Position numbers and translations under genes: made by a program. This document shows, one piece after another, positions 53,901-63,280 of a stretch of DNA of 64,000 bases; within the stretch, counting starts at the first letter, position 1; the number at the start of each line of letters is the position of its first letter. The stretch is from the NCBI GenBank assembly GCA_039024435.1, contig JBCCQH010000005.1, positions 69,696-133,695 on the forward strand. Direction: 5' to 3'. Under the pieces are notes generated by a model. It was given only the letters and a program-made list of their open reading frames with translations, was not told where the DNA came from and did not search any database. This DNA comes from JBCCQH01 sp039024435. Its GTDB lineage: Bacteria; Bacteroidota; Bacteroidia; J057; JADKCL01.

Positions 53901-54011
53901 TTTGCGCTGAAGCCGGTGCTGGGCCGGAATCGCCTGCCCCATCAGAAGCAGCACCAGGACCAGGCAACCATATTTTGTCTTCATCATCATACCGGGTTTC
54001 CCCTTCTTCAT
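50973..54011 (-). CDS. OmpA-family outer-membrane protein with TPR, PD40 repeats and SPOR-like C-terminus (PorE-type)
   Basis: This 1012-residue protein has a signal peptide (CLVLVLLLMGQAIPA), TPR-like helices (30-160), WD40-like PD40 beta-propeller repeats (about 170-430; HPAISPDGKVLFFVSDMPGG), two carboxypeptidase-regulatory-like beta domains and an OmpA peptidoglycan-binding domain (about 620-740; VELMSHTDCRG, HRANRRTEFRV). A Pro-rich segment of about 170 residues follows, then a terminal SPOR-like domain (YRVRIGAF...). The first ~740 residues match the T9SS component PorE. It lies 7 bp after porP/sprF. The start may be one of several Met codons between 54011 and 53984. Confidence 0.88.
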   Translation of the reverse strand: MKKGKPGMMMKTKYGCLVLVLLLMGQAIPAQHRLQRKGDKYYGRLSYQLAIPYYERYLEKFPADYAVMRSLAESYRRTHNYAQAVVWYDKLYAAERWGDPEALFHHGHALLQMGDLVRARELFARFAAGVTPESGGPDQRGQAFIDVLDRYDQLMADSGTVEIEALPFNSADAEFGAYPYGEGLIFASAREEGPPVVHDFNWLDQPFLNFFYTEKRKDSVRWSKPELLKGEVNTRYHESNFTLAPDRTTFFFTRNSFYEKKKGRDPAGVIKLNLYTGQIDGLKTSAITEFAHNNDAYSVTHPAISPDGKVLFFVSDMPGGKGGKDLYRCIRQGEGWSMPMNLESLNTPGDESFPFVHPNGKLYFASDGHPGLGQLDIFAADMAGNAAPRNLGYPINTPHDDFAFYLAVNEEDGYLASNRPGGMGNDDIYRFRINRPILEIYVYDARDSSLVSEADLLIQAEGLEPEAARSTDQYGFFNMVGHYNRNYRVAVEKPPYDSARAELSTENAAGQKFFRLNIYLETPPEVISAIVVDDSTRERLPGSRIEFVNRLNRDEVRTFRTDRQGRILLNLEKDLDKNARYEVYVNRRGYFTYSVMDYDLRRAMRGDTVFPLRIDRIELDKPVLLENIHYDFDKWEILAEAYGDLEKVALICLRNPEIIVELMSHTDCRGSQYYNQKLSQKRANSARNHIIFNFGIDPERVAAVGYGESQIANECHDGIFCTEPRHRANRRTEFRVVGFIDGVDQENSVLETRERPDQPPKGGRKATKAPLRPVPDPPVAAATPQPIKQAVVPTPEPHLPQFRPGRSEELDTSDPPVDPDDWPTWEENSPVAETPPETPPAVPVPPDPSPPSSVPSDPEPRVMPPPELPNPTALVVAPRTETVPVGESEEETAPVTDLIGDSGPPKPGQPDQAHGQPVPAAIETIYRVRIGAFRGKLSPQATARLGDLEQYLFDLPSESGLNAYYIGEYFSAKKALIALEMAKQSGFFGAYLTGFAGERELSLREIRERIGG

Positions 54012-54018
54012 TGACTTC

Positions 54019-54954
54019 TCAAAATACGCGGGGGCTCACCACCGCATCGTTTTTGTAATGGAATTCGTAGCTCAACATCAGCTCGTGCGAGCCGGAGGTG
54101 TAGCGCCGCAGCGCCGTAAACGGATAGTCGTAAGCGTAGCCGGCCCGGAGTTGGTTGGTAAATTGGTATTCCAATATGCCCACAATGCCGTCCCCGGTGC
54201 GGTAAGAGGCGCCCACGCCCAGTTTCCGCAAAATATACGCATTCAGATTGATGTCGGCCTCAAGCGGAGCGCCGTAGACGTGCTTGATCAGCGTGCTGGG
54301 CTTGAGCTGAAAGTCCGGATTGAACTCGATCACATACCCCGCCATTACAAAGAGATGCCGGCGCAGCGCGGCAATCGAACTGTTGGTGCTGCCCAGCGAT
54401 ACCGTCGGACCATCCGCCCCAAACGAGTTCATGAGCAAGTGGGGGGCAGAAATGCCAGCGTAGGCGCGGGGACCGTGGAAAAATATCCCCGCACCCACGT
54501 TCGGCATCCAATAGCTGTCACCGTAGCGGCCCGGTACCTCATCCTGCTGATCGATCAGCACCGCCTGCCCCCAATTGATCCGCCAATTGAAAACCGTACC
54601 GTTCAACCCAAAAGCCAGCTTGTGCTTCCCCAAATCAATGCGGTAGGCATAGGAAGCCGTAATCCAGGTCTGCCCCAGATAACTGATTCGGTCGTTGATC
54701 AAGGTCAGGCCGAACCCGTTGCGGCGGCGGTAATCGGGCGCGTGGGCACTGAAGGTCTGGGTCACCGGGGCGGAAGAAATCCCCAGCCATTGCCGGCGAA
54801 ACAAGCCGGTCAAGGTCAGCGATTCCCGACTGCCCGCGTAGGCGGGATTCACCGCCAGGGCATTGAAGTAGTACTGGCTGTACATGGCGTCCTGCTGTCC
54901 GCGAACTTCCAGCACGGCGAGGCAAAACAGAAGGATATAGAGTATTTTTTTCAT
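54019..54954 (-). CDS. Type IX secretion membrane protein PorP/SprF family
   Basis: This 311-residue outer-membrane beta-barrel-type protein has a signal peptide (LYILLFCLAVLEVRG) and the family start QQDAMYSQYYFNALAVNPAYAGSR, then LTGLFRRQWLGI. PorP/SprF proteins take part in secretion and surface anchoring of type B-sorted proteins such as SprB, and genes commonly pair one SprF with one cargo, as here. It lies 40 bp downstream of the SprB-like gene. Confidence 0.92.
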   Translation of the reverse strand: MKKILYILLFCLAVLEVRGQQDAMYSQYYFNALAVNPAYAGSRESLTLTGLFRRQWLGISSAPVTQTFSAHAPDYRRRNGFGLTLINDRISYLGQTWITASYAYRIDLGKHKLAFGLNGTVFNWRINWGQAVLIDQQDEVPGRYGDSYWMPNVGAGIFFHGPRAYAGISAPHLLMNSFGADGPTVSLGSTNSSIAALRRHLFVMAGYVIEFNPDFQLKPSTLIKHVYGAPLEADINLNAYILRKLGVGASYRTGDGIVGILEYQFTNQLRAGYAYDYPFTALRRYTSGSHELMLSYEFHYKNDAVVSPRVF

Positions 54955-54994
54955 GAGATGCTGGGGTAAAATGCGCGGGGGAAATGCTCCCCGG

Positions 54995-57900
54995 TCAACG
55001 GAAAATCACAATGTCTCCCATGTATTCCTCGGGCTCACCCGTGTCGGCATTGGTCTCACCCGTGGTGAAAATATAGAAGTAAGCGCCATCCGGCAGGGGA
55101 TCACCACTTTTCCAATTGCGGCCCTCCCAGGTATTGTCGTACTGTTCCTTTTCGTAGATCAAATTGCCCCAGCGGTTGAAGACCATCAATTTGTTGTTGG
55201 GGAACTGGGAAATGCCCACAATCTCAAACTGATCGTTGTGGCCATCTTCGTTCGGGGTAAAGGTGTTCGGAATGATGAATTCGGTCAGCACTACAAGGTA
55301 ATTACAGGTCTCCACCGTATCGGCACAGCCGGCACGGTCCACCGCAACCAACGTCACGCAGTAGTCACCCGGATTCAGGTAGGTGTGCAGGGGATCGGTC
55401 AGGGTACTGCCATTCCCATCGCCAAATTGCCAGGTATAGTTCGAGGCATTCAGCGATTGATTGGTCAGGCTTACACTGGCATCCTCCAATTCCAACTGCG
55501 CCGGCAAAAGCGGATTGGAAGTAAAAGCGGCCACCACAAGCGGGGGGTCCAGCAGATCAACGGTCAGAGAATCGGCGCAACCGTTCTGATCGGTCACCGT
55601 AACCGCATAACTGCCCGCACCCAGATTGATCGCGGCGCCAGTGGTCTGCCCATCCGACCACCGATAGGTGTAGCCCGGGGTGCCGCCACTCGCAAATACC
55701 TCCGCGGTGCCGTCTTGGTCCCCCACACAGGTCGGGGATCCACCCGCCGAATCCAGTTCCAGCGCCGGCGGATCGTTCAAAACTACCGCCGCCGTGTCGG
55801 AACAGCCATTGCTGTCGGTGACAATCACGGTGTACGTTCCCGCAGGAACGCCATTCAGGGAATCAGTGCTCACGGGCACAGGAAGGTTCCACTGCAAAGC
55901 ATAGTTGCCCGAGCCACCGCTGGCCACCGCAACGGCAAATCCATCCGCCCGGTCATTGCAGGAAGGGTCACCACTCGCAACGATATTCACCGTAGGCGCG
56001 CCCAGCTCGGGAATCGTCACTGCGGCGCTGTCCTGGCAACCGTTTGCATCCGTGATGACAACGGTATAGCCCCCACCGGTCAGACCATTGGCAATGGGCG
56101 AAATCGCCCCACTGCTCCACGCATAGCTGTAGGGAGCAGTGCCCCCGGAAACGGTCACGCTGGCCGATCCATCCGCATTGCCGCAGGTCGCGGGCATCGT
56201 GGAGGTCCCCAGCACCAACGCCGAAGCTTCCCCAATGGTAATTGGCAGCGTCGCCACGCAGCCATTGAAGTCCCGCACGTACACCGTGTAATTTCCGGCG
56301 GCAAGGCCACTGAATCCGGTCGCTCCGATCCAGGTCAGGCTGTCGAGGCTAAAGACGTAGGGCGCCGTACCCCCACTCACCCCAGTGAGGTTCCAGGCTC
56401 CGTCTGAGCCTCCGTTGCAGGAAGCAGCCACCGCCATTCCAGTCAGGGCCAGAGGGGCCGGCTCATTGATCGCCACCGGACCGGCGTTCAGGAGACAGCC
56501 ATTGCTATCGCGAACCGCGTAGCTGTAGTTCCCCACCGCCAACCCAGTGAATCCATTCCCCGCTTGGAAGGGACCGCCATTTAGACTGTATTGGTAGGGC
56601 GGCGTGCCACCACTTACGTTCAAGATGTACAATTCGCCGTCCGCACCGCCATTGCAACGGATATCCACTGTGGAATCCCCCGCGGTGATCGGTGCGGGTG
56701 CCGGGACGGTCACACTCCAGGAGACAGTACAGCCCAGGGAATCCCGCACCTCAACGGTATAGGTGCCAGCAGCGAGGCCGGTAAAGCTGGTCCCGGTCTG
56801 GAACGGCCCGCCGTTCAAGCGGTACTGAAACGGAGCGTTGCCCACTACATTCACAATCCAGATCTCACCATCGGTGCTGCCCGAACAGGTCACCCCCAAT
56901 GTCGAGTCGGTCGCAGTAATATTGGCGGGCGACGGAACCGTCACCCCCAGATTGAAGGTACAGCCGTTTCCATCCTGCACGGTGACGGTGTAGTTGCCGC
57001 CATTCAGGTTGAGGAAGCTACTCGCGGGCTGAAAGGGACCGCCGTTCAGATTGTATTGGTAGGGGGGCGTCCCTCCCCCCGCATTCAAAATCCAGATCTC
57101 CCCATCCATTCCGGGGGTGCAGGTCGCCGTAACCGTTGAATCGGTGGCCGCAAGCGGCGTGGGTTCGGTGATCGTCTGCCCGGACAGGGTAGCCAAGCAG
57201 CCATTCCCATCCTGAATCACCACGGCGTAGCTCCCCGGAAGCAATCCGGGAAAGCTGTTCCCCGCTTGAAACGGCCCGCCATTCAAACTGTACTGGTAGG
57301 GCGGCGTGCCCCCGGTCACATTTTGAATATCCAGCATTCCGTCACCGGCTCCGTTGCAGGAGACATTCGTGGGCAGCGGAACCGCGGTAATCGGCGCCGG
57401 TTCGGTGACATTCGCGCTCAGGGCCACGGTACAACCCAGCCCGTCGCGCACCTCGACCGGGTAGGTTCCAGCGGCAAGCCCGGTAAAACTGTTGCCGGCT
57501 TGGAACGGCCCGCCATTGAGGCTGTATTGCAGCGGAGGATTGGCGGTCAGGGCATTGACCCAAATCTCACCGTCGCTGCCACCCGGGCAGGTTACCGGCA
57601 CCACCGAGTCTACGGCGGTGACATTGCCCGGGAAAGGTACAAGCGGCGACAGGGTGAAGCTGCATCCGTTTCCGTCCTGCACCACCACCGTGTAAGCCCC
57701 CCCGCTGAGCCCGGTAAAGCTGTTCGCAGCCTGGAACGGCCCCCCGTTCAGGTTGTATTGGTAAGGCGGCGTGCCCCCCATCGCATTCAGTAGCCAAATC
57801 TCGCCGTCCATCCCCGGGGTGCAGGTGGCAGTCACCGTGCTGTCACTCGCCGAAAGGGCACTCGGCTCGGTCAGGCTGAGATTGTTGTAGGTCGCGGTGC

Positions 57901-60900
57901 AATTGTTGGCGTCGCGTACCACCACCGCGTAAGTCCCCGCATTGAGGCCGGGAAAGCTGGTGCTAGCCTGGAACGGCCCCCCATTCAAACTGTACTGGTA
58001 AGGGGGCGTGCCCCCGGTCGCATTGTTGACGTCAATCTGCCCGTCAGATCCACCGTTGCAACTGATATTTGTCAGCAGGACATTGGCCATGAGGAGCGCA
58101 GGCTCGTTGACCACCACTGGTCCCAGGGTCGCGGTGCAATTGTTGGCGTCGCGGATCGTGACCGTATACGCTCCCCCACTCAGGCCGGGAAAAGCGGTTC
58201 CCGCTTGGAAAGGACCACCGTTCAGACTGTATTGGTAGGGAAGCGTGCCGCCGGCAGGATTGTTTAAGCTAATCGCACCATCGGCGGCGGCATTGCAACT
58301 GACATCGGTGGACATGAGGGTTGCACTAAGCGCGACCGGTTCACCAATCGTGACCGGAAGCACCACGGTACAGCCCAGGGCATCGCGTACGGTGACGTTG
58401 TAGTTGGCCGCACCCAATCCGGTGAAGGAATTGCCCGTTTGGAAGGGGCCGCCGTTCAGGCTGTAGGCAAATGGAACACTGCCCGCGGTCACCGTGACGC
58501 TGATCTGCCCATCGGTAAGGCCATTGCAACTGGCATCGGTCGGGGTGGCGGTCGCGGTGACATTGCCCGGAGCCGGCACCGCCGGTTGCAAGTTAAAGGT
58601 ACAGCCATTCGCGTCCTGGACGACGGCGGTGTAAGGTCCCGGGTTGAGTCCGGTAAAGCTGTTGGCGGCCTGGAACGGCCCGCCGTTCAGGTTGTACTGG
58701 TAGGGCGGGGTGCCCCCCACCGCATTCAAAATCCAGATTTCGCCGTCCATCCCGGGGACACAAGATGCGGTCACCGTGCTGTCATTGGCCACAATTGGGG
58801 CCGGTGCATTCAGGACCAGACTGTTCAGAACCAGGGTACAGTTGTTCGCGTCGCGGACGGTCACACTGTAGGTACCGGCGGCGAGTCCAGGGAAGCTGTT
58901 GCCCGCTTGGAAGGCTCCCCCGTTGAGGCTGAATTGGTAAGGCGGCGTGCCCCCGGTCACGTTGAGCACGTCGATTTGGCCATCGGTGCCGCCGTTGCAA
59001 CTGACCGCAGTGAGGTTCGGCGTGGCGGTGAGCGCCGCAGGTTCATTGACCAATATCCCGGTCAGCGTCACGGTGCAGTTGTTGGCGTCGCGGATGGTCA
59101 CGCTGTACGGGCCCGCGACCAGGCTACCGAAAAGGGGGCCGGGCTGAAAAGGGCCGCCGTTGAGGCTGTATTGGTAGGGGGCGGTACCGCCGGCAGCATT
59201 GGTGAGGTTGATGCTGCCGTCGTTCGCCCCATTGCAGGTCGCGTCGACCACCACGGGGGCAGCGCTGATCGCCGCCGGTTCACCCACGGCCACCACCAAC
59301 GTCGTGGTACAGCCGAAATTGTCCCGAATCGTGACGTTGTAGCTGCCCGCGGTGAGTCCGCCAAAGTTGCCACTGGCCTGGAACGGTCCGCCATTTACGC
59401 TGTACTGAAAAGGGGCCGTGCCCGAAGTCGCATTGACCGAGAGCTGGCCGTTGTTGCCGCCGTTGCAGACCACATTGGTCGCAGCGACATTCCCCGCGAC
59501 GTTGCCCGGAGAGGGTACGGCCGGGGCCAGATTCAGGGTGCAGCCATTTGCGTCACGCACCACAACGGTATAAGCGCCGGAATTCAATCCGGTAAAATTA
59601 TTCGCCGCCTGAAACGGCCCGCCGTTCAAGCTGTATTGGTAGGGCCCCGTGCCCCCGGACGCGTTCAAAATCCAAATTTCTCCATCCATCCCGGGCAGGC
59701 AAGTCGCGGTGACGGTGGAGTCATTGGCCGTAATCGCACTCGGTTCGGTGAGAAGCAGGTTGTTGAGCAATAGGGTGCAGTTGTTCGCGTCGCGCACGGT
59801 TAGGCTGTAAGTGCCCGGGCCCAATCCGGGAAAGCTGTTGCCGGCTTGGAAAGGGCCTCCGTTCAGGCTGTATTGGTAGGGCGGTGTACCCCCGGCGGCA
59901 TTCACCGCGTCGATTTGTCCATCGCTGGCCCCATTGCAACTCACGTTGGTCAGGTTGGTGGTCGCCGTCAGGGCGGGCGGTTCGGCCACGACGAGATTGG
60001 GGAGGAGAAGCGTGCAGTTATTCGCGTCGCGTACGGTCACGGTGTAAGTGCCGGCGGCAAGTCCGGGAAAGCTGTTGCCCGCCTGAAAGGGACCACCATT
60101 GAGACTGTACTGGTAAGGGGGGGTGCCGCCGGCAACGCCATTGATCGCAATACTGCCGCCGTTGCCCCCGTTGCAGGAGGCAGGAGTAATCGCAGGCGTG
60201 CCGGTGATCGCCGGCGGTTCGCCGACGGTGAGGTTGGTCAGGGTGACGGTGCAATTGTTCGCATCGCGCACGGTCACACTGTAGGTGCCGCCGCCGAGAC
60301 CGGGAAAGCTGTTGCCGGCTTGGAAAGGTCCGCCGTTGAGGCTGTATTGATAGGGCGCAGTGCCCCCAGTGACGCCATTGATTGTGATGCTGCCGTCGGT
60401 GCTGCCATTGCAGGAAGTGGGGACGACAGCGGGAGTTGCCGTGAAGGCGGCGGGTTCGGTCACTGAGATATTGGTCAGGGTGACGGTGCAGTTGTTCGCG
60501 TCGCGCACGGTCACGCTGTAGGTGCCGCCGGCAAGTCCGGTAAAGGCATTGGCGGTCTGGAACGGTCCCCCGTTGAGGCTGTACTGGTAGGGGGCCGTGC
60601 CCCCACCCACGCCGTTGAGGGTGATCGAGCCGTCAGCCGCGCCGTTGCAGGTGACATTGACCACGGCCGGAGTGGCAGTGATGGCCGGCGGCTCGGCGAT
60701 GGTAAAGGTCAGGGTAGTATCGCAGCCGAGGTTGTCGGTGATCTGCAGGGTGTAGTTGCCCGGGCCGAGGCCGGTGATCCCAGCAGTAGTGGCGCCACCC
60801 GGCGTCCACAGATAGTTGTAGGGCGCGGAGCCACCGCTGGGCGCGGTGGCAATCGATCCGTCGTTGGCTCCGTTGCAACTGACATTGGTCAGGACCGCGT

Positions 60901-61882
60901 TTGGGTTGATCTGTTGCTGAATCGCGACATTGACGGTATCGGTAACGACGACGGTGGCGTTGTTGCAATTGGTGTAGGTAACCTCAGCGTAATAATCGGC
61001 CTGGCACGTGGCCGGGCAGACATTCACGGTGGCGGTATTGGCGATGGGGATAGGATTGCCGACCTCGTACCAAGTGATGCCAAAATTGGGCGGGCCCGCC
61101 GGGACAAAACGCCAAGCATCGTTCATCGCCGCCCACTGGGTGGGAAAATTGCGCCCCGGCACGACGGTAGCCTGGGTCGTGGTGGCATCGGTGACCCCGT
61201 GGATGGCATTGCCGCCGTTCCAAGCGGCACAGATCGTTTTGTTTTGGATATAGGTCTCGATGATGTTGGTGGTCTCGTAAAGTACGATCTGGGCGGTGTA
61301 CAATTGCCCCCCGCAGCCAAACGAAAACATCGGGACCACATCGTAGCTCACCACAAAAGTCCGGCAAGGGGCAACCCCGTAACTGGCCCAGCGAATTGCT
61401 CCCCCCGCACTCGGGTCGATGTCCTGCCAGGGTGCCATGATGCAATTGGTAGGATTGAGCGCACTGGGGATGGGATTGTTGATCGCCCAGGGACAAAATC
61501 CCCCGGCCAGGCCCAAATCGAAGGACAAGATGCCATTCGAACCGATCAGGCATTGATTGTAGTTGAAGCCGTAAAAGCAGAAATCAAACCCAATCGGCAA
61601 GGCTCCCGAGTAGGTATCGTCGATGTTGAGCAAGATCGGGGTGCCAGCGTTGTAAGGATAAGGATTGTAGGGAATCGGCGTCACGTTGTAGGTGGTCGGC
61701 TGGGCGCCCGCCACGGGAACGGCGGTCAAATTGGCGCATCCGGGACCGGTCAAAATGGTATCATTGCCCGCATTGACCGCCGGACAGGATATGGTCGGCT
61801 GGGCGAACAGCGGGGAGACCGAGGCGGAAACAAACAACAAAAGACCAACGACGAGCAGCTGATGGAGTCGTGTTTTCAGCAT
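54995..61882 (-). CDS. SprB-like giant repeat adhesin with T9SS type B sorting domain
   Basis: This 2295-residue cell-surface protein has a signal peptide (LLLFVSASVSPLFAQ) and a 300-residue N-terminal domain (LPIGFDFCFYGFNYNQCLIG). Then come 23 SprB-type repeats of about 79 residues (core SCNG..DGxI...GGTPPYQYSLNGGPFQ...GLxxGTYxVxVRDANxC), a PKD domain (WQFGDGNGS) and a C-terminal gliding-associated type B sorting domain (IPNTFTPNEDGHNDQFEI, NRWGNLIYE). SprB in Flavobacterium is the gliding adhesin carried by T9SS motors. Repeats 5-19 have a higher-order four-module order; see the findings. It is first in an operon with SprF- and PorE-type genes. Confidence 0.92.
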   Translation of the reverse strand: MLKTRLHQLLVVGLLLFVSASVSPLFAQPTISCPAVNAGNDTILTGPGCANLTAVPVAGAQPTTYNVTPIPYNPYPYNAGTPILLNIDDTYSGALPIGFDFCFYGFNYNQCLIGSNGILSFDLGLAGGFCPWAINNPIPSALNPTNCIMAPWQDIDPSAGGAIRWASYGVAPCRTFVVSYDVVPMFSFGCGGQLYTAQIVLYETTNIIETYIQNKTICAAWNGGNAIHGVTDATTTQATVVPGRNFPTQWAAMNDAWRFVPAGPPNFGITWYEVGNPIPIANTATVNVCPATCQADYYAEVTYTNCNNATVVVTDTVNVAIQQQINPNAVLTNVSCNGANDGSIATAPSGGSAPYNYLWTPGGATTAGITGLGPGNYTLQITDNLGCDTTLTFTIAEPPAITATPAVVNVTCNGAADGSITLNGVGGGTAPYQYSLNGGPFQTANAFTGLAGGTYSVTVRDANNCTVTLTNISVTEPAAFTATPAVVPTSCNGSTDGSITINGVTGGTAPYQYSLNGGPFQAGNSFPGLGGGTYSVTVRDANNCTVTLTNLTVGEPPAITGTPAITPASCNGGNGGSIAINGVAGGTPPYQYSLNGGPFQAGNSFPGLAAGTYTVTVRDANNCTLLLPNLVVAEPPALTATTNLTNVSCNGASDGQIDAVNAAGGTPPYQYSLNGGPFQAGNSFPGLGPGTYSLTVRDANNCTLLLNNLLLTEPSAITANDSTVTATCLPGMDGEIWILNASGGTGPYQYSLNGGPFQAANNFTGLNSGAYTVVVRDANGCTLNLAPAVPSPGNVAGNVAATNVVCNGGNNGQLSVNATSGTAPFQYSVNGGPFQASGNFGGLTAGSYNVTIRDNFGCTTTLVVAVGEPAAISAAPVVVDATCNGANDGSINLTNAAGGTAPYQYSLNGGPFQPGPLFGSLVAGPYSVTIRDANNCTVTLTGILVNEPAALTATPNLTAVSCNGGTDGQIDVLNVTGGTPPYQFSLNGGAFQAGNSFPGLAAGTYSVTVRDANNCTLVLNSLVLNAPAPIVANDSTVTASCVPGMDGEIWILNAVGGTPPYQYNLNGGPFQAANSFTGLNPGPYTAVVQDANGCTFNLQPAVPAPGNVTATATPTDASCNGLTDGQISVTVTAGSVPFAYSLNGGPFQTGNSFTGLGAANYNVTVRDALGCTVVLPVTIGEPVALSATLMSTDVSCNAAADGAISLNNPAGGTLPYQYSLNGGPFQAGTAFPGLSGGAYTVTIRDANNCTATLGPVVVNEPALLMANVLLTNISCNGGSDGQIDVNNATGGTPPYQYSLNGGPFQASTSFPGLNAGTYAVVVRDANNCTATYNNLSLTEPSALSASDSTVTATCTPGMDGEIWLLNAMGGTPPYQYNLNGGPFQAANSFTGLSGGAYTVVVQDGNGCSFTLSPLVPFPGNVTAVDSVVPVTCPGGSDGEIWVNALTANPPLQYSLNGGPFQAGNSFTGLAAGTYPVEVRDGLGCTVALSANVTEPAPITAVPLPTNVSCNGAGDGMLDIQNVTGGTPPYQYSLNGGPFQAGNSFPGLLPGSYAVVIQDGNGCLATLSGQTITEPTPLAATDSTVTATCTPGMDGEIWILNAGGGTPPYQYNLNGGPFQPASSFLNLNGGNYTVTVQDGNGCTFNLGVTVPSPANITATDSTLGVTCSGSTDGEIWIVNVVGNAPFQYRLNGGPFQTGTSFTGLAAGTYTVEVRDSLGCTVSWSVTVPAPAPITAGDSTVDIRCNGGADGELYILNVSGGTPPYQYSLNGGPFQAGNGFTGLAVGNYSYAVRDSNGCLLNAGPVAINEPAPLALTGMAVAASCNGGSDGAWNLTGVSGGTAPYVFSLDSLTWIGATGFSGLAAGNYTVYVRDFNGCVATLPITIGEASALVLGTSTMPATCGNADGSASVTVSGGTAPYSYAWSSGAISPIANGLTGGGYTVVITDANGCQDSAAVTIPELGAPTVNIVASGDPSCNDRADGFAVAVASGGSGNYALQWNLPVPVSTDSLNGVPAGTYTVIVTDSNGCSDTAAVVLNDPPALELDSAGGSPTCVGDQDGTAEVFASGGTPGYTYRWSDGQTTGAAINLGAGSYAVTVTDQNGCADSLTVDLLDPPLVVAAFTSNPLLPAQLELEDASVSLTNQSLNASNYTWQFGDGNGSTLTDPLHTYLNPGDYCVTLVAVDRAGCADTVETCNYLVVLTEFIIPNTFTPNEDGHNDQFEIVGISQFPNNKLMVFNRWGNLIYEKEQYDNTWEGRNWKSGDPLPDGAYFYIFTTGETNADTGEPEEYMGDIVIFR
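55548..60903 (-). repeat. Array of 23 SprB-type repeats (about 237 bp each)
   Basis: The coding repeats have a period of about 79 codons and are most alike around the YQYSLNGGPFQ core. Modules 5-19 form blocks of four types (about 940 bp): approximately 59030-59972, 58092-59030, 57392-58092 (three modules only) and 56450-57392. Confidence 0.85.
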
Positions 61883-62479
61883 AAAGTTGAGTTCTTAGGT
61901 TCTCAAGGTTAGCCGCTCAACCCAGGTATCGGGATGTCCCCGGCAAAGGAACGTCACAAATAAGGTACGGCAGCTTTCCTGGCCTGCGACGGGATCTCAC
62001 GATCCCAAGCAGGCGATCATCCGGAATTGAGGGGGATCAACCTTTCCGATGGAAACAGCATTGCTCGATTAAAATTGCACAATCGCTCTTATTTTCAGCA
62101 CTTTCAGAAATTTATCGGCTCAACAAATCAGGCAAACATGGCCGATGCACAAAACATTACACTGCAGTTCTGTTCCAAAACTATAAGGGTATCACTTATC
62201 CGCAGCAATCACGGGTTCACCCGACAAACTAGCGATATTTCTGCAATTTCTCCTAGTTACCGGTAAATTCATCGGGGGCGGAGTACGGATACACGGTCCG
62301 GCGGGGAGAAACATTCTGGGCTTGGGGAACGCTACGGAATCGCAGAGAAATTGGGCGAAAGAGAATTTTGGCTCCGGAATTGTTGCGCCGAAAAATCCTG
62401 GCCTGGTTGTCGCCTCTCCGGGGAAATTTGCCCCTTACCTCGGCTCAGTTATCTTTGCGTACGTCGTGTGTTGTCCGTA
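61883..62479. other. Intergenic gap between divergent genes
   Basis: About 600 bases separate the SprB operon (minus) from the TauE-like gene (plus). I see no gene: a 79-codon frame at 62027 lacks family features. I could not place a clear promoter. The region should contain the start of the adhesin operon transcript. Confidence 0.45.
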
Positions 62480-63241
62480 ATGGAACTGGAACCGCTTCAT
62501 ATCGCTTTGGGACTGGGAATCGGATTGCTGACTGGCTTTATCAATACGCTGGCCGGGGGCGGTTCTTTGTTGACCCTCCCCTTTCTGATTTTTCTGGGCT
62601 TGGAGGCCCCCGTCGCCAATGGCACCAACCGCATCGGCATCTTTTTTCAGACGCTCGTCGGGGGCATTGTCCTGCGGCGCAAAACCAAAATGTCCCTGAG
62701 TGGCTCCGGCATCTATCTGATCCCGGCCATCACCGCGGCCATCGTCGGCGCCTTGCTCGCGGTCAAAATCGATGACGAGCAGATGAAAATCATCATCGGA
62801 GTGGTGATGGCCTTCATGCTCATCCCCATCCTTATGAACCGCGACAAGTGGCTGGCCACCGAAAGCCGTCCCAGTGCCCGAAACCGCCGGCCTCTGCTGG
62901 TGGTCGTTTTTTTGGCCCTCGGCTTTTACGGGGGATTCATCCAGGCGGGAATCGGGGTATTCTTGATTTCCGCCCTGGTGCTCATCGCCAATTATACCCT
63001 CACCCACGCCAATGTCCTGAAAAATCTGATCATCGCCGCTTACACCTTGCCGGCCATCGTGGTCTTTCTCGTAAACGACCAGGTCCATTGGCCGTTTGGG
63101 ATCCTACTCATGTCCGGGCAAGTCACCGGCTCCTGGGTCGCCGCCAAATTTGCCGGCGAAAGCAAACACGCCCCGAAAGTCATCCGCTGGCTCCTCATCA
63201 TCATGGTCGCTGCGGGGGCGGTCAAGATGTTTATCGGTTGA
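62480..63241 (+). CDS. TauE/SafE family permease
   Basis: This 253-residue inner-membrane protein has about eight hydrophobic segments and the family signature LTGFINTLAGGGSLLTLPFLIFLGL near the start, repeated as LGFYGGFIQAGIGVFLISALV in the second half. TauE/SafE proteins export sulfite or organosulfur compounds or anions. No sulfur genes are near, so the substrate is unknown. ATG 62480 (MELEPLHIAL) was chosen; the upstream frame is not typical protein. A terminator follows. Confidence 0.87.
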   Translation: MELEPLHIALGLGIGLLTGFINTLAGGGSLLTLPFLIFLGLEAPVANGTNRIGIFFQTLVGGIVLRRKTKMSLSGSGIYLIPAITAAIVGALLAVKIDDEQMKIIIGVVMAFMLIPILMNRDKWLATESRPSARNRRPLLVVVFLALGFYGGFIQAGIGVFLISALVLIANYTLTHANVLKNLIIAAYTLPAIVVFLVNDQVHWPFGILLMSGQVTGSWVAAKFAGESKHAPKVIRWLLIIMVAAGAVKMFIG

Positions 63242-63280
63242 GGCACTTCCGGGCGGACATCTCCGGCCCCAAAAACGGAA

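Noticed and set aside
55548..60903. Regularly spaced repeats that might suggest a CRISPR array
   Set aside because: The period is about 237 bp, the repeats are in frame and translate into SprB modules, and there are no short identical direct repeats with unique spacers.
54953..61912. Long plus-strand open frames of 300-480 codons opposite the SprB-like gene
   Set aside because: They are antisense shadows of GC-rich coding repeats: their residues repeat with the 237-bp period, they have no family motifs, and the minus frame gives a complete T9SS protein.
62027..62266. 79-codon open frame between the adhesin operon and the TauE-like gene
   Set aside because: No recognisable domain, hydrophobic pattern or promoter; composition looks non-coding.
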